Positions 1 through 10,893 of a stretch of DNA of 54,919 bases are shown here, piece by piece. Location of the stretch: assembly GCA_021730785.1 (NCBI GenBank), contig JAKFWF010000037.1:1-54919 (forward strand), in the 5' to 3' direction. The stretch comes from Hyphomicrobiaceae bacterium (GTDB lineage Bacteria; Pseudomonadota; Alphaproteobacteria; Rhizobiales; Hyphomicrobiaceae). Numbering within the stretch: the stretch's first letter is position 1; every line of letters starts with the position of its first letter. The translations under genes were made by a program, and so were the position numbers. The notes beneath the pieces are model-generated. The model ran no database searches and had not been told where the DNA came from. It saw nothing but the letters and a program-made list of their open reading frames with translations.

Positions 1-56
1 GCGCACGGGCGAACCTCGCAACACAATCGGACCTATGGAGTTTGCTGCACGATGGG

Positions 57-77
57 TCCTCGGGACAAGCCCGAGGA
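57..77. repeat. short palindromic intergenic repeat
   Basis: A perfect 8-bp inverted repeat (TCCTCGGG / CCCGAGGA) with a 5-nt ACAAG loop lies in non-coding DNA at the left edge. The motif resembles a short dispersed palindrome that is common between genes in rhizobial genomes; that part is from memory. It has no T-run, so it is not an obvious terminator. Apart from this hairpin and the inverted repeat at 202-272, no gene is seen in positions 1-302. Confidence 0.5.
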
Positions 78-201
78 TGACATCTGTGGGTACGGATCGC
101 CTGCGATCAGACAGACGCAACGGGTCAAAAGCGACGGCTGTTGCCTTCGATTATGATGCGTCGGGCACTGACGGGCTAGGCCTGTTAGCGGGAACTGCAT
201 T

Positions 202-272
202 CGGGGACAGTTGCCTGATTCCGCCATTTGTCCGTAAACACTGGTGTTCCCTTGGATCGGTAACTGTCCCCG
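202..272. repeat. long-armed inverted repeat upstream of the AhpD-like gene
   Basis: Two perfect 11-bp arms (CGGGGACAGTT at 202-212 and AACTGTCCCCG at 262-272) enclose 49 nt and end 30 nt before the start codon at 303. The GGGGACAGT core is typical of small palindromic repeats associated with REP-type elements. It could equally be an operator or a structured 5' leader for the downstream gene. Confidence 0.45.
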
Positions 273-302
273 GGCACCCGAACAGCAACAGAGGAAATCC
301 CC

Positions 303-704
303 ATGACCACCGTCAAGCTCTTGACCGACGAGGAAGCCTCGCCCGAAGCCCGCGCGGTGTTCGACGACATCCGCAAAACGCGCAAATCAGACTTCGTCAA
401 CAACGCCTGGCGGGCCCAGGCCAACGACCCGCCCAACCTGAAACGCACCTGGGAGAAGGCGAAGGAAGTGATGGGGCCCGGCACGCCGCTCGATCCGCTG
501 GTCAAGGAGTTCATTTATCTCACGGTCTCGATCATGAACAACTGCGAGTACTGCATCCATTCCCACACGTACTTTGCCCAGCAGAAGGGCATGACGATGG
601 CGCAGTACAACGACATGCTGCGGGTGATCGGCCTCGCCACCGAAGGCAACCGCATGATGACGGCCATGCAGGTGCCGCCGGACGAGCGCTTCAAGGTGGG
701 CTGA
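303..704 (+). CDS. AhpD-like / carboxymuconolactone decarboxylase family protein
   Basis: A 133-residue protein of the AhpD/CMD all-helical fold. The family's redox motif is visible as CEYC followed by IHSH (about residues 80-87), matching the CxxC...H arrangement of alkylhydroperoxidase-type members rather than the cysteine-less decarboxylases. A thiol-dependent peroxide-reducing role is therefore more likely than ring decarboxylation, but the substrate is unknown. The start has an AGAGGAAA ribosome-binding site about 6 nt upstream. The next gene is convergent and only 3 nt away. Confidence 0.8.
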   Translation: MTTVKLLTDEEASPEARAVFDDIRKTRKSDFVNNAWRAQANDPPNLKRTWEKAKEVMGPGTPLDPLVKEFIYLTVSIMNNCEYCIHSHTYFAQQKGMTMAQYNDMLRVIGLATEGNRMMTAMQVPPDERFKVG

Positions 705-707
705 CCG

Positions 708-1085
708 TCAGCTGCGCGAGACGGTGGCCATGCCGTGCACGATGTCGTAGTCGCACTGGACGTTGGGCTGCCGGTCGGGACCGATCAGCTGCAGGTAGGG
801 GTTGCGGAAGCGCGCGCTCCACAGATCGTGGTCGATCTGCCAGATCCAGACGTCGAGGTCATTTCGGCCGATCACCACGCGAATGTCGGTCGGCCGGGCC
901 CAGGTGGCGGGCGCGGCGATGAGGCCGACGTTGCGCGGGTCCCTCTGGCAGGCAGCGATCGCGCGCTCGCGGTAGGTGCTGACCAGCACCTCGCGGGTGC
1001 CGCTGCGATAGAGATACTCCTGGGTCACGACTTTCGCCACCGCCAGGACAACCAGGACTATCACCGCCACTCGCATGCGTGTCAT
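708..1085 (-). CDS. small membrane-anchored hypothetical protein
   Basis: A 125-residue protein with an N-terminal hydrophobic stretch (about residues 5-20, rich in V, L and A) that acts as a signal anchor, followed by a polar domain with two cysteines (about 46 and 111). I do not recognise the family. The start is chosen because AGGAGGG lies just upstream on the minus strand; a longer reading frame to 1394 has no such support and runs into the hpaB-like gene. It ends 3 nt from the convergent AhpD-like gene. Probably periplasmic or membrane-attached. Confidence 0.6.
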   Translation of the reverse strand: MTRMRVAVIVLVVLAVAKVVTQEYLYRSGTREVLVSTYRERAIAACQRDPRNVGLIAAPATWARPTDIRVVIGRNDLDVWIWQIDHDLWSARFRNPYLQLIGPDRQPNVQCDYDIVHGMATVSRS

Positions 1086-1263
1086 GGCACCCTCCTGCCT
1101 CAGGCGTCGAGTGTTGCTGAACGTGGTGAACAAAACACTAAGATCGGCGCCCTGGCGCGACATTCGGTGACCGCACATCGGTGCGGGCAGGTATGGACGC
1201 AGGGGGACGGCCGTCGCACTATGCGGTCGAGCAGCTTGAAACGTCACAGGGATATGGCAGCGC

Positions 1264-2739
1264 ATGATCCGCACCGGCCAGCAATACCGCGACAGCATCC
1301 GCGACGGACGCCACGTCTTCATCAACGGCGAGCGCGTGCAGGATGTGACAACGCATCCCATGTTCAAGCCGCTGGTCGACATCCGCGCCCGCATCTACGA
1401 CATGCAGCACGAGGCAGCCAGCCGCGACGTGATGACGTGGACCGACGCCGCGACCGGCGATGTCAATGCGGTCAATGCGCAGTTGCCGTTCAGCAAGGAG
1501 CACTGGGAGGCCAAGCGGCGGGCCACCGATGCCGTGCTGCATGACATCGGCGGCGTCGTCACCCGCGTCGGCGACGAGACGGTCGGCGAGATGTGGTCGC
1601 TGTATGACGGCACTGACGTGCTGAACGAGATCGATCCGCAGTTCGGCGCCAACATCAAGCGCCATATCGAACGCGTCGAACGCGAGGACCCGTTCCATGT
1701 CTCGGCCAATACCGATCCCAAGGGCGACCGCTCCAAGCGCCCCCAGGACCAGGACCCCGACATGCTGCTCCACGTCGTGAAGGAGACCGCGGCCGGCATC
1801 GTCGTGCGCGGCGCCAAGTACGAGACGGCGGCGGCCTATGCCAACCAGGCGTTCACCAAGCCGACCATCGCCAACTGGGGCAACGAGGCGATGAGCGACT
1901 ATGCCGTCGGCTTCATCTGCGATCTGGGCTCGCCGAACTTGAAGTTCATCTGCCGCACGGGCTTCACGGGGCGAGCATCGGCCGAGGATTACCCACTGTC
2001 GAACAAGTTCGACGAGGTCGACACGCTTGTGATCTTCGACGACGTGCTGATCCCATGGGAAAACGTGCTGTTCCACCGCCACACCCGGGCGGCGACCTTC
2101 ATCCGCGCCACCTTGCACCGCTACTCGGCCTTCGCCTACGTGCAGCGCAACGAAATGCTGGCCGACATGATGATCGGCGCGGCGCTGCTCAATGCGCGCC
2201 AGACCGGGCTCGACAAGCAGCAGGCAGTGCAGGAGAAACTTGCCGAACTCGCCTGCTACCGCGAGGGCATCAACGCGCATCTGACTGCCTCGATCGCATT
2301 GGCCGAGCGCTCGCCGGCCGGCCTGATGATGCCGAACCAGTCGCTGCTCTATACCGGCCGCGTGCTGGCCTGCTCGCAATTGCACCAGATGATGCACATC
2401 GCGCGGGAACTCTGCGGTGGGCAGATTTGCGTCACGCCGGACGTCGCCGCCTTCCGCCATCCCGACACCAAGCCCTGGCTCGACAAGTTCTACTCGATCA
2501 ATGACAACTGGCTGGCCGAGGATCGCCGCAAACTCCTGGCCTACGCGCGCGATCTGCTAAACTCAGACTACGCGGGCCACCGCCTCACCTTCACGATGTT
2601 CGCCCAGGCGCCGCATTTCGCGCACCTCGCCGCCGTGTACCGCAACTTCGACTGGGAGAACGCGGCGCAGATCGCCAAGAAGGCCGCCGGTCTGTCGGAT
2701 CGGGTCGACGGCACGGCGCTGAAGAAGGCTGCGGAATGA
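1264..2739 (+). CDS. 4-hydroxyphenylacetate 3-monooxygenase (HpaB) family protein
   Basis: A 491-residue member of the two-component, FADH2-dependent aromatic hydroxylase family (HpaB/PvcC/TftD-like), with the acyl-CoA-dehydrogenase-like fold. The opening GQQYRDSIRDGR, the central FDDVLIPWENV and the C-terminal LCGGQI region are characteristic. Such enzymes hydroxylate phenolic rings using reduced flavin from a separate reductase; no reductase gene is seen nearby, so it must be encoded elsewhere. It is followed 4 nt later by a RidA-family gene, suggesting a small catabolic operon. The substrate cannot be deduced. Confidence 0.85.
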   Translation: MIRTGQQYRDSIRDGRHVFINGERVQDVTTHPMFKPLVDIRARIYDMQHEAASRDVMTWTDAATGDVNAVNAQLPFSKEHWEAKRRATDAVLHDIGGVVTRVGDETVGEMWSLYDGTDVLNEIDPQFGANIKRHIERVEREDPFHVSANTDPKGDRSKRPQDQDPDMLLHVVKETAAGIVVRGAKYETAAAYANQAFTKPTIANWGNEAMSDYAVGFICDLGSPNLKFICRTGFTGRASAEDYPLSNKFDEVDTLVIFDDVLIPWENVLFHRHTRAATFIRATLHRYSAFAYVQRNEMLADMMIGAALLNARQTGLDKQQAVQEKLAELACYREGINAHLTASIALAERSPAGLMMPNQSLLYTGRVLACSQLHQMMHIARELCGGQICVTPDVAAFRHPDTKPWLDKFYSINDNWLAEDRRKLLAYARDLLNSDYAGHRLTFTMFAQAPHFAHLAAVYRNFDWENAAQIAKKAAGLSDRVDGTALKKAAE

Positions 2740-2743
2740 GCCC

Positions 2744-3157
2744 ATGATCCACACCCGCATCCGTCCCTTCAACACCCGCAAAACCTACCCCGAGCAGAAG
2801 CTCGACAATGATCTTGCCCAGGCGGTAGTGGCGCGCGGCACGTATGTGTTCCTGCGCGGGCAGTGTCCGCAGGACCTCGACACGGCGGCCAACGTCGGCG
2901 TCGGCGATCCGGCGGCGCAGGCCCACAAGGTGATGCAGAACATCCGACAGCTGATCGCCGAGTGCGGCGCCAAGATGGAGCACATCACCAAGCTCGTTGT
3001 ATACCTGACCGACATTCGCCATCGCGAGCCGGTCTATCGCGTGATGGGCGAATACATCCGCGGCGTGCATCCCGTGTGCACCGGCCTCGTCGTAGTGGCA
3101 CTCGCCCGGCCCGAGTGGCTGGTCGAGATCGACGCCACCGCCGTGATCCCGGAATGA
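2744..3157 (+). CDS. RidA/YjgF/UK114 family protein
   Basis: A 137-residue RidA-fold protein. RidA members hydrolyse reactive enamines/imines or, in catabolic clusters, act on aminoacrylate-like intermediates. The segment LRGQCPQDL and the C-terminal PEWLVEIDATAVIP match the family pattern. The canonical RidA arginine near the C-terminus is not obvious in the usual sequence context, so it may belong to an Rid1-7 subgroup rather than archetypal RidA. It lies 4 nt after the HpaB-like gene and is probably co-transcribed with it. Confidence 0.82.
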   Translation: MIHTRIRPFNTRKTYPEQKLDNDLAQAVVARGTYVFLRGQCPQDLDTAANVGVGDPAAQAHKVMQNIRQLIAECGAKMEHITKLVVYLTDIRHREPVYRVMGEYIRGVHPVCTGLVVVALARPEWLVEIDATAVIPE

Positions 3158-3178
3158 TGACGTCCTTGTGAAACAAAC

Positions 3179-3211
3179 ACGGGCGCAGCTGAACTTCTTC
3201 AGCTGCGCCCG
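3179..3211. terminator. bidirectional terminator between the RidA-family gene and katG
   Basis: A 14-bp perfect stem (CGGGCGCAGCTGAA / TTCAGCTGCGCCCG) with a 4-nt CTTC loop sits between the convergent ridA-like and katG genes. Read in the katG direction it is followed by GTGTTTGTTTCAC, a T-rich tail, so it should work best for katG. Confidence 0.8.
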
Positions 3212-3243
3212 CTGGCGGCCCCCGCCGCCCTCCCCCTCAAACC

Positions 3244-5673
<2,430 letters not shown>

Positions 5674-6612
5674 ATGGCCAACCTGACGCTCAAGCACTTC
5701 CGCTACTTCGAGGCCCTGGCGCGCCATGGCCACTTCGGCCGCGCAGCCAATGCCTGTGCCATTTCGCAGCCGGCCCTGTCGATGCAGATCAAGGAGCTGG
5801 AAGATACGCTCGGCACCGCGCTGTTCGAACGGGGCGCGCGCCACGTCCGCCTCACCAACTTCGGTGAAGAGTTCGCGCCGCGCATTCGCGACATCCTGCG
5901 CTCGGTCGACGAGCTCGGAGATTTGGCGCGCGCCTCCCGGGACCGGCTGCTGGGGCGGCTGCGCATCGGTGTGATCCCGACCATTGCGCCCTACCTGCTG
6001 CCGACCATCATCGGCAACCTCGCTCGGTCTAATGCCGGGCTCGACATTCACGTACGCGAGACAGTGACGCCGAAGCTGATCCAGGAGCTGATCGAGGGGC
6101 GGCTCGACACGGCGCTCGTTGCCCTGCCGGTTTCCGAACCTTCGCTGACCGAGGTTGCGCTGTTTGCCGAAACGTTCGTGCTGGTGCGGCCGGGCGCGGA
6201 CCAGGGCAAGCCCGTGCCCAATCGCGAGAAGCTCCGCGAAATGCGGCTGCTGCTGCTGGAGGAGGGGCATTGTTTTCGCGAGCAGGCCCTTTCGTTCTGC
6301 AACCTGCATGCGGCGGCCCCACGCGAACTGCTGGACGGCAGCTCGTTGTCGACGCTCGTGCAGATGGTCAGCGCCGGCATCGGCGTCACGCTGATCCCGG
6401 AAATGGCGGTTGCTGTAGAGACGCGGTCGGCGTCCGTCTCGGTCGCGCGGTTCCGCAGTCCGCAACCCTCGCGCACGATCGGCATGATCTGGCGCAAAAC
6501 GAGCCCGCTCGCCCGGCAGCTGCTGCAGATTTCCGAAGTGGTGCGCCTGTCAGCAGATGTGCTGCGCCAGCATCAAAGCCCGGGATTGACGACGCACAAT
6601 CGCCGGAAGTGA
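5674..6612 (+). CDS. oxyR: LysR-family peroxide sensor OxyR
   Basis: A 312-residue LysR-type regulator: helix-turn-helix at about residues 5-62 (LKHFRYFEALARHGHFGRAA), then a substrate-binding-like domain. Cys200 (EEGHCFRE) and Cys209 (ALSFCN) are spaced exactly like the redox cysteines Cys199/Cys208 of E. coli OxyR, so this is a true peroxide-sensing OxyR rather than a generic LysR protein. Its position divergent from katG agrees. The C-terminal tail after about residue 300 is poorly conserved in composition. Confidence 0.95.
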   Translation: MANLTLKHFRYFEALARHGHFGRAANACAISQPALSMQIKELEDTLGTALFERGARHVRLTNFGEEFAPRIRDILRSVDELGDLARASRDRLLGRLRIGVIPTIAPYLLPTIIGNLARSNAGLDIHVRETVTPKLIQELIEGRLDTALVALPVSEPSLTEVALFAETFVLVRPGADQGKPVPNREKLREMRLLLLEEGHCFREQALSFCNLHAAAPRELLDGSSLSTLVQMVSAGIGVTLIPEMAVAVETRSASVSVARFRSPQPSRTIGMIWRKTSPLARQLLQISEVVRLSADVLRQHQSPGLTTHNRRK

Positions 6613-6711
6613 GGGGTGTTGCGGGCTGCTGTCCCCCTTTTCCATCTTGCGCATCGCCGCAATTGCTCCGAACATCACGCTATCGCTCAGCTGCCGCAGG
6701 GGCCAGACGCC

Positions 6712-7593
6712 GTGCAAACCCTCACTCAAGCACAGTACGACGCCTTCTGGCGCGACGGCGTGATCACGCTGCCAGATGCGGTGACGCCGGCGCAGCTGGC
6801 CGCACTGCGCGCCGAGTTCGCCGGCTGGGTCGAAGGCAGCCGCGCGCACACCAAGCCCTACGGGCAGATGCTGGATGGCCGCGCCCGCTTCGACATCGAG
6901 CCCAAGAGCCATTCCGCCACCACGCCGGCGCTGCGCCGTGTCTCGGCGCCAACGGAAATTTCGAGCGTCTACCTTGACGTGATGCGCAACAGCCGCATGA
7001 CCGACATGGTCGCCGATCTGATCGGCCCCAACGTCAAGCACCACCACAACAAGATCAATTCGAAACAGCCCGGCAGCGCCACGGAAGTGAAGTGGCACCA
7101 GGACTTCCCCTTTACGCCGCACTCGAACACGGACATCGTCACGGCCCTGCTGATGGTTGACGAGGTGACGGACGACAACGGGCCGCTGGAAGTGGCACTT
7201 GGCTCGCACAAGGGCGAGCTGCATTCGCTGTGGCACGATGGCGTGTTCACCGGCGCGGTCGATCCCAAAATCGAGGCCGACTACAAGCGCAATGCGGCTG
7301 TGAGCAAAGGTCCGGCCGGGTCCGTCTGCCTCATGCACACGTGCCTGGCGCACGGCTCGGTGCCCAACAATTCGCAAAAGCCGCGCACCCTGTTCATTGC
7401 GGTGTATTCGGCGGCGGACGCAGCGCCGTGTTCGCCGAACCCGGTGCCGAACGCGCACGAAGGCATGATCGTGCGCGGCACCGACCCGCGCCGGATTCGT
7501 GCGGTACCCTACTCCGTGGCGATCCCCGAATACCCGAAGTCGGCGTCCTTCTTCGGCCAGCAGGCAGCGCCTGGAAAGGCGGCAGCTGAATGA
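6712..7593 (+). CDS. phytanoyl-CoA dioxygenase (PhyH) family protein
   Basis: A 293-residue Fe(II)/2-oxoglutarate oxygenase of the PhyH family. The iron-binding HxD motif is at His129/Asp131 (KWHQDF) and the distal histidine lies in LAHGSVP, about 90 residues later, preceded by a YF-type double-stranded beta-helix sequence. The GTG at 6712 (CAGGGGCC upstream) fits the family length better than the TTG-type upstream extension to 6616. Its stop overlaps the DUF1028 start by ATGA, so the two are coupled. The substrate is unknown. PhnY of phosphonate metabolism is from the same family, but no sequence feature here proves that role. Confidence 0.82.
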   Translation: MQTLTQAQYDAFWRDGVITLPDAVTPAQLAALRAEFAGWVEGSRAHTKPYGQMLDGRARFDIEPKSHSATTPALRRVSAPTEISSVYLDVMRNSRMTDMVADLIGPNVKHHHNKINSKQPGSATEVKWHQDFPFTPHSNTDIVTALLMVDEVTDDNGPLEVALGSHKGELHSLWHDGVFTGAVDPKIEADYKRNAAVSKGPAGSVCLMHTCLAHGSVPNNSQKPRTLFIAVYSAADAAPCSPNPVPNAHEGMIVRGTDPRRIRAVPYSVAIPEYPKSASFFGQQAAPGKAAAE

Positions 7594-8270
7594 CCTTGTC
7601 GATCGCAGCGCACTGCCGCAAGGCCGGCATGTTCGGGTTGGCCGTTGCCTCGTCCAGCCCGGCTGTGGCCGCGCGCTGTTCGCATGTATGCGAAACCGGC
7701 GCCGTCGCCACGCAGAACATCACCGATCCGCGTCTCGGCCTGCTCGGGCTCGAGGCACTGAACCAAGGTCGCACTGCCGATGAGACGCTGGCGCAGCTTT
7801 TGGAACGAGCTGGCCCAGCGCGCGCCTTCCGCCAACTCACGATTGTCGATCACAACGGCGAGACGGCAGCGTACTCGGGGGTGAAGACGCTCGGCATCCA
7901 TGCGACGGCCCAGGGCGACGGAGTAGTTACTGCCGGCAACCTGCTCCGGCACGATGGTGTTCCAGCTGCCATGATCGCGCATTTCACGGCGGCGTCCGCG
8001 CAATTGCATTTCGGCGAGCGGTTGATCGGCGCCATGCAGGCCGGCCTGGACGCTGGCGGCGAAGCAGGTCCGATCCACTCGATCGGCCTGAAAATCGTCC
8101 ATGAGCAGCCCTGGCCGCTGGTCGACCTGCGCGTCGACTGGCACGACATCGATCCGCTGGCCGAATTGAAGAGACTGTGGGCGATCTATGCGCCGCAGAT
8201 GGACGACTACGTGATCCGCGCACTTGATCCGACCAAGGCGCCGTCGTTCGGCGTGCCGGGTGACACCTAG
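7590..8270 (+). CDS. DUF1028 family protein
   Basis: A 226-residue DUF1028 protein, predicted to have an Ntn-hydrolase-like fold. The family's N-terminal MTLSIAAHC...GLAVAS pattern, with the early Ser/Thr that would become a nucleophile, is visible, as are the GNLL and VDWHDIDPLAEL blocks. Its biochemical function is not established in the literature I know. A four-base ATGA overlap couples it to the PhyH-like oxygenase, suggesting it processes or hydrolyses a product of that enzyme. Confidence 0.8.
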   Translation: MTLSIAAHCRKAGMFGLAVASSSPAVAARCSHVCETGAVATQNITDPRLGLLGLEALNQGRTADETLAQLLERAGPARAFRQLTIVDHNGETAAYSGVKTLGIHATAQGDGVVTAGNLLRHDGVPAAMIAHFTAASAQLHFGERLIGAMQAGLDAGGEAGPIHSIGLKIVHEQPWPLVDLRVDWHDIDPLAELKRLWAIYAPQMDDYVIRALDPTKAPSFGVPGDT

Positions 8271-8398
8271 CATCACCCGCGCAGGCGCCGGTTTACCGGA
8301 TCGTGATGCCTCGTTGCGAACGCCGTGGGCATGGCATAGCCTTTCGCCGTTCGACAGCAACAATTGCGGTCATGAAGCCCGAAGGACGCCGACCGGTC

Positions 8399-9364
8399 AT
8401 GCGCATTTCCATTCTCGGCGCCGGCGCCATCGGCACGTATCTGGCAGGTCGTCTCGGCGCGGCTGGCGGTGGCGACGTCCACGTGATTGCGCGCGGCGCC
8501 GCACTGGCGGCAATCGAGCGTGACGGCATCACAGTCGAAGGCACTGTGGCGGTCCGTGCCAAGGTTTCGGCATCGCGCATCGATCAGGCACCACCTGCCG
8601 ACGTGTTGATCAGTTGCGTCAAGGCCTTTGCGGTGCCGGACCTGAGCGCCCACGTGAAGCACCTCGTCAAGCCCGACGGATTGTGGGTGTGCGTCGTCAA
8701 CGGCATTCCGTGGTGGTACGGCAGCGCGCCCGTCAATTCCGTCGACCCGGGCGGACGCATCCGGGCGAGCTTTCCCGTGGCGCGCACGGCTGGCTGTGTC
8801 GCCTATCTGCGCTGCGAAGTCCGCCAGCCGGGCGTGGTGGTGTTTTCAGGCGGCGCGGGCCTGATCATGGGATTGCCGGATCGATCGATGCCGCCGCTGC
8901 TGGACCAGTGCGCCGCCCGGTTCGTCGCCGCCGGCATTCCCGCCAAGACCACCGACGACATCAAGACCGCAGTCTGGAACAAGCTGTTCGGCAACGTGGC
9001 ACTCAATCCGTTGTCGGCGATCACGGGTTTCACGATCAGGCAACTGCTCGAGGATCCGGATCTGAACGGTCTGATGACGGAAATGATTTCGGAAGCAATG
9101 GCGCTGGCCGATGCAGAGGGGGCCAAGGCCGAGAGCGACCCCTGCCAACGGGTACAGGCCATGGTGGCGCTGGGCCCGTTCCGCACGTCCATGCTGCAGG
9201 ACGTGGATGCCGGCCGGCCGATCGAACTCGACGGCATTCTGGGCGCCATGATCGAGGTCGCCGACCGGCGCGGCATCGACGTTCCCGCCTGCCGCCGCGT
9301 CTATGCCCTGGCGCGCGCCTTCGCATCCAGCCGCGGATTGATGCCAGGCGCGGCGGCGCAGTAG
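8399..9364 (+). CDS. 2-dehydropantoate 2-reductase (ApbA/PanE) family oxidoreductase
   Basis: A 321-residue NADPH-dependent reductase. The N-terminal Rossmann motif GAGAIGTYLAGRL (about residues 7-19) and the ketopantoate-reductase C-terminal domain with KTAVWNKLFGNVALNPLSA (catalytic lysine) and a terminal ...TSMLQDV..GRPIELDGILG block are clear. GAAGGA lies 12 nt before the ATG at 8399; another ATG at 8372 is possible. Many paralogues of this family are not pantothenate enzymes. Its place after the PhyH/DUF1028 pair suggests a reductase in the same unidentified pathway. Confidence 0.8.
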   Translation: MRISILGAGAIGTYLAGRLGAAGGGDVHVIARGAALAAIERDGITVEGTVAVRAKVSASRIDQAPPADVLISCVKAFAVPDLSAHVKHLVKPDGLWVCVVNGIPWWYGSAPVNSVDPGGRIRASFPVARTAGCVAYLRCEVRQPGVVVFSGGAGLIMGLPDRSMPPLLDQCAARFVAAGIPAKTTDDIKTAVWNKLFGNVALNPLSAITGFTIRQLLEDPDLNGLMTEMISEAMALADAEGAKAESDPCQRVQAMVALGPFRTSMLQDVDAGRPIELDGILGAMIEVADRRGIDVPACRRVYALARAFASSRGLMPGAAAQ

Positions 9365-9398
9365 CGGCGCGTGTGCACAGTGCACCGCCGCATCCGCC

Positions 9399-9848
9399 TC
9401 ACAACTTCGTCGACCCGCGCGACAGCAGCTTCCAGGTATCGCCCTGTTTCTGCCAGTTCATCAGGATGTGCAGGTTGGTCGAGGTCTTCTTGCCGTCAGC
9501 GACCGACTGGGCTTCGCCAAGCCAGTGGAAGCGCACGATCGCCGTCGTTCCCACGACGCGGATCGTTGGATCCTTGTAGTCGAGCGACAGAACCTTCGAC
9601 TTGCCAGCCGTCGCATTGGCGATGAACGTCGCCTTGTCTTCGACCCGGCCGTCGGAATGGCTGTAACTCAGCTCGGGAGCGCACAGGGCGTCAAACGCCT
9701 TGGCGTCGGCGGCGATCTGGGCGGTACGGAACGCTTCGAGGTTGCGGGCAACCGCCATCTCGTCGGCGGAGCCGGCCACAGCTGGCAAAGCGCTCAACAG
9801 GCCGACGGCCAACGCTGACACTGCTAGGTTTCGGCGATTGATCTGCAT
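9399..9848 (-). CDS. secreted NTF2-like (SnoaL/DUF4440-type) protein
   Basis: A 149-residue protein with an N-terminal export signal (MQINRRN followed by a hydrophobic stretch ending AVAGSA, about residues 1-27); the double arginine makes Tat export possible. The mature part ([29 protein letters not shown]...[10 protein letters not shown]) has the cone-shaped NTF2-like pattern of DUF4440 proteins. Function unknown. The start has GGAGGAAG just upstream. It is divergent from phnC, sharing a roughly 145-bp promoter region with it. Confidence 0.72.
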   Translation of the reverse strand: MQINRRNLAVSALAVGLLSALPAVAGSADEMAVARNLEAFRTAQIAADAKAFDALCAPELSYSHSDGRVEDKATFIANATAGKSKVLSLDYKDPTIRVVGTTAIVRFHWLGEAQSVADGKKTSTNLHILMNWQKQGDTWKLLSRGSTKL

Positions 9849-9946
9849 GGCTTCCTCCGGGCACTTTTGCCGTCTGCCGCCATTCGCGCTGGGTCGGCCA
9901 GCCAAGCCTACATCAACAGCGACGCTCAAGAAATCAATTCAATAGA

Positions 9947-9964
9947 CTGTCACAAACTGCTGGT
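9947..9964 (+). promoter_or_regulatory. possible Pho-box half-site upstream of phnC
   Basis: CTGTCACAAACTGCTGGT lies 31 nt before phnC. The first seven bases match the PhoB half-site CTGTCAY, but the second half matches only CTG. Phosphonate operons are usually PhoB-controlled, so this is the best candidate by position, but the match is partial. Confidence 0.3.
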
Positions 9965-9994
9965 ACGACGGTTTGCAACCGAGGGATAAGACTG

Positions 9995-10810
9995 ATGTTG
10001 CGGATCGCAAAGCTAAGCAAACGGTTCGGGGATAAAGTGGCGGTTGATGCCGTCTCCCTCGACATCCCCAAGGGCCAGATGGTCGGGATCATCGGCCGCT
10101 CCGGCGCCGGCAAGTCGACGCTGTTGCGCATGATCAACCGGCTGGCCGAGCCGACGTCCGGCGCCATGTCATGGGACGGCCAGGACGTGACTGCACTCAA
10201 GGGCCAACCCTTGCGTGACTGGCGCCAGCGCTCGGCCATGATCTTCCAGCAGTTCAATCTCGTCGGCCGGATTGACGTGCTGACCAACGTCATGCTCGGC
10301 CGTCTGAACCACATGGGCCACGCCCGCTCGCTACTGAAACTGTGGTCTTCGACCGACCGTGCCATTGCCCTGTCGGCCCTCGAGCAGTTCGACATCGCGA
10401 GCCTCGCCGCCCAGCGTGCCGATACCCTTTCGGGTGGCCAGCAACAGCGCGTCGCCATTGCCCGCGCCCTGGTGCAGGAACCAGATCTGATCCTCGCCGA
10501 CGAGCCGATCGCCTCGCTCGACCCGCGCAACACCAGAATTGTGATGGACGCCTTGCAGCGCATCAACCGCGACTTTGGCATTACCGTATTGTGCAACCTG
10601 CATTCACTCGACACCGCGCGTGCCTATTGCGACCGCCTGGTCGGCATGGCGCAAGGCCGCCTCGTATTCGATGGCCGGCCGGAGACGCTGACCAACGACA
10701 CAGCGCGCGAACTATACGGCCTGGAAGCCGGTGAGGCGATGGATACCAGCGGCACCGCAATGCCTGCAGTCGTCGCTGTGCAAGCTCGCCCGGTTTCGGC
10801 CGCGGCGTGA
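9995..10810 (+). CDS. phnC: phosphonate ABC transporter ATP-binding protein PhnC
   Basis: A 271-residue ABC ATPase. Walker A is GRSGAGKST (about residues 35-43), the signature is [13 protein letters not shown], and Walker B is [12 protein letters not shown]. The opening [21 protein letters not shown] and the phosphonate-family segment [17 protein letters not shown] identify PhnC rather than a generic transporter. It powers uptake of phosphonates with PhnD and the two PhnE proteins encoded directly downstream. First gene of the phn operon. Confidence 0.95.
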   Translation: MLRIAKLSKRFGDKVAVDAVSLDIPKGQMVGIIGRSGAGKSTLLRMINRLAEPTSGAMSWDGQDVTALKGQPLRDWRQRSAMIFQQFNLVGRIDVLTNVMLGRLNHMGHARSLLKLWSSTDRAIALSALEQFDIASLAAQRADTLSGGQQQRVAIARALVQEPDLILADEPIASLDPRNTRIVMDALQRINRDFGITVLCNLHSLDTARAYCDRLVGMAQGRLVFDGRPETLTNDTARELYGLEAGEAMDTSGTAMPAVVAVQARPVSAAA

Positions 10811-10893
10811 CGGCCCGCGCGGGACGAAGGGGTCCGCGCGGTCGATCAAACATGAAGTTCCCGAATTATAACCGTCAATCGGAGATTGAATCC

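Noticed and set aside
35-922. 295-codon plus-strand frame at the left edge
   Set aside because: It is a shadow frame: it runs through the hairpin repeats, the AhpD-like gene in another frame and the opposite-strand gene, and the product is Arg/Gly-rich with no recognisable domain.
1219-2460. 413-codon minus-strand frame opposite the hpaB-like gene
   Set aside because: High-GC antisense shadow; its peptide is a low-complexity mix of His, Arg, Val and Gly, while the plus strand has a clear family match.
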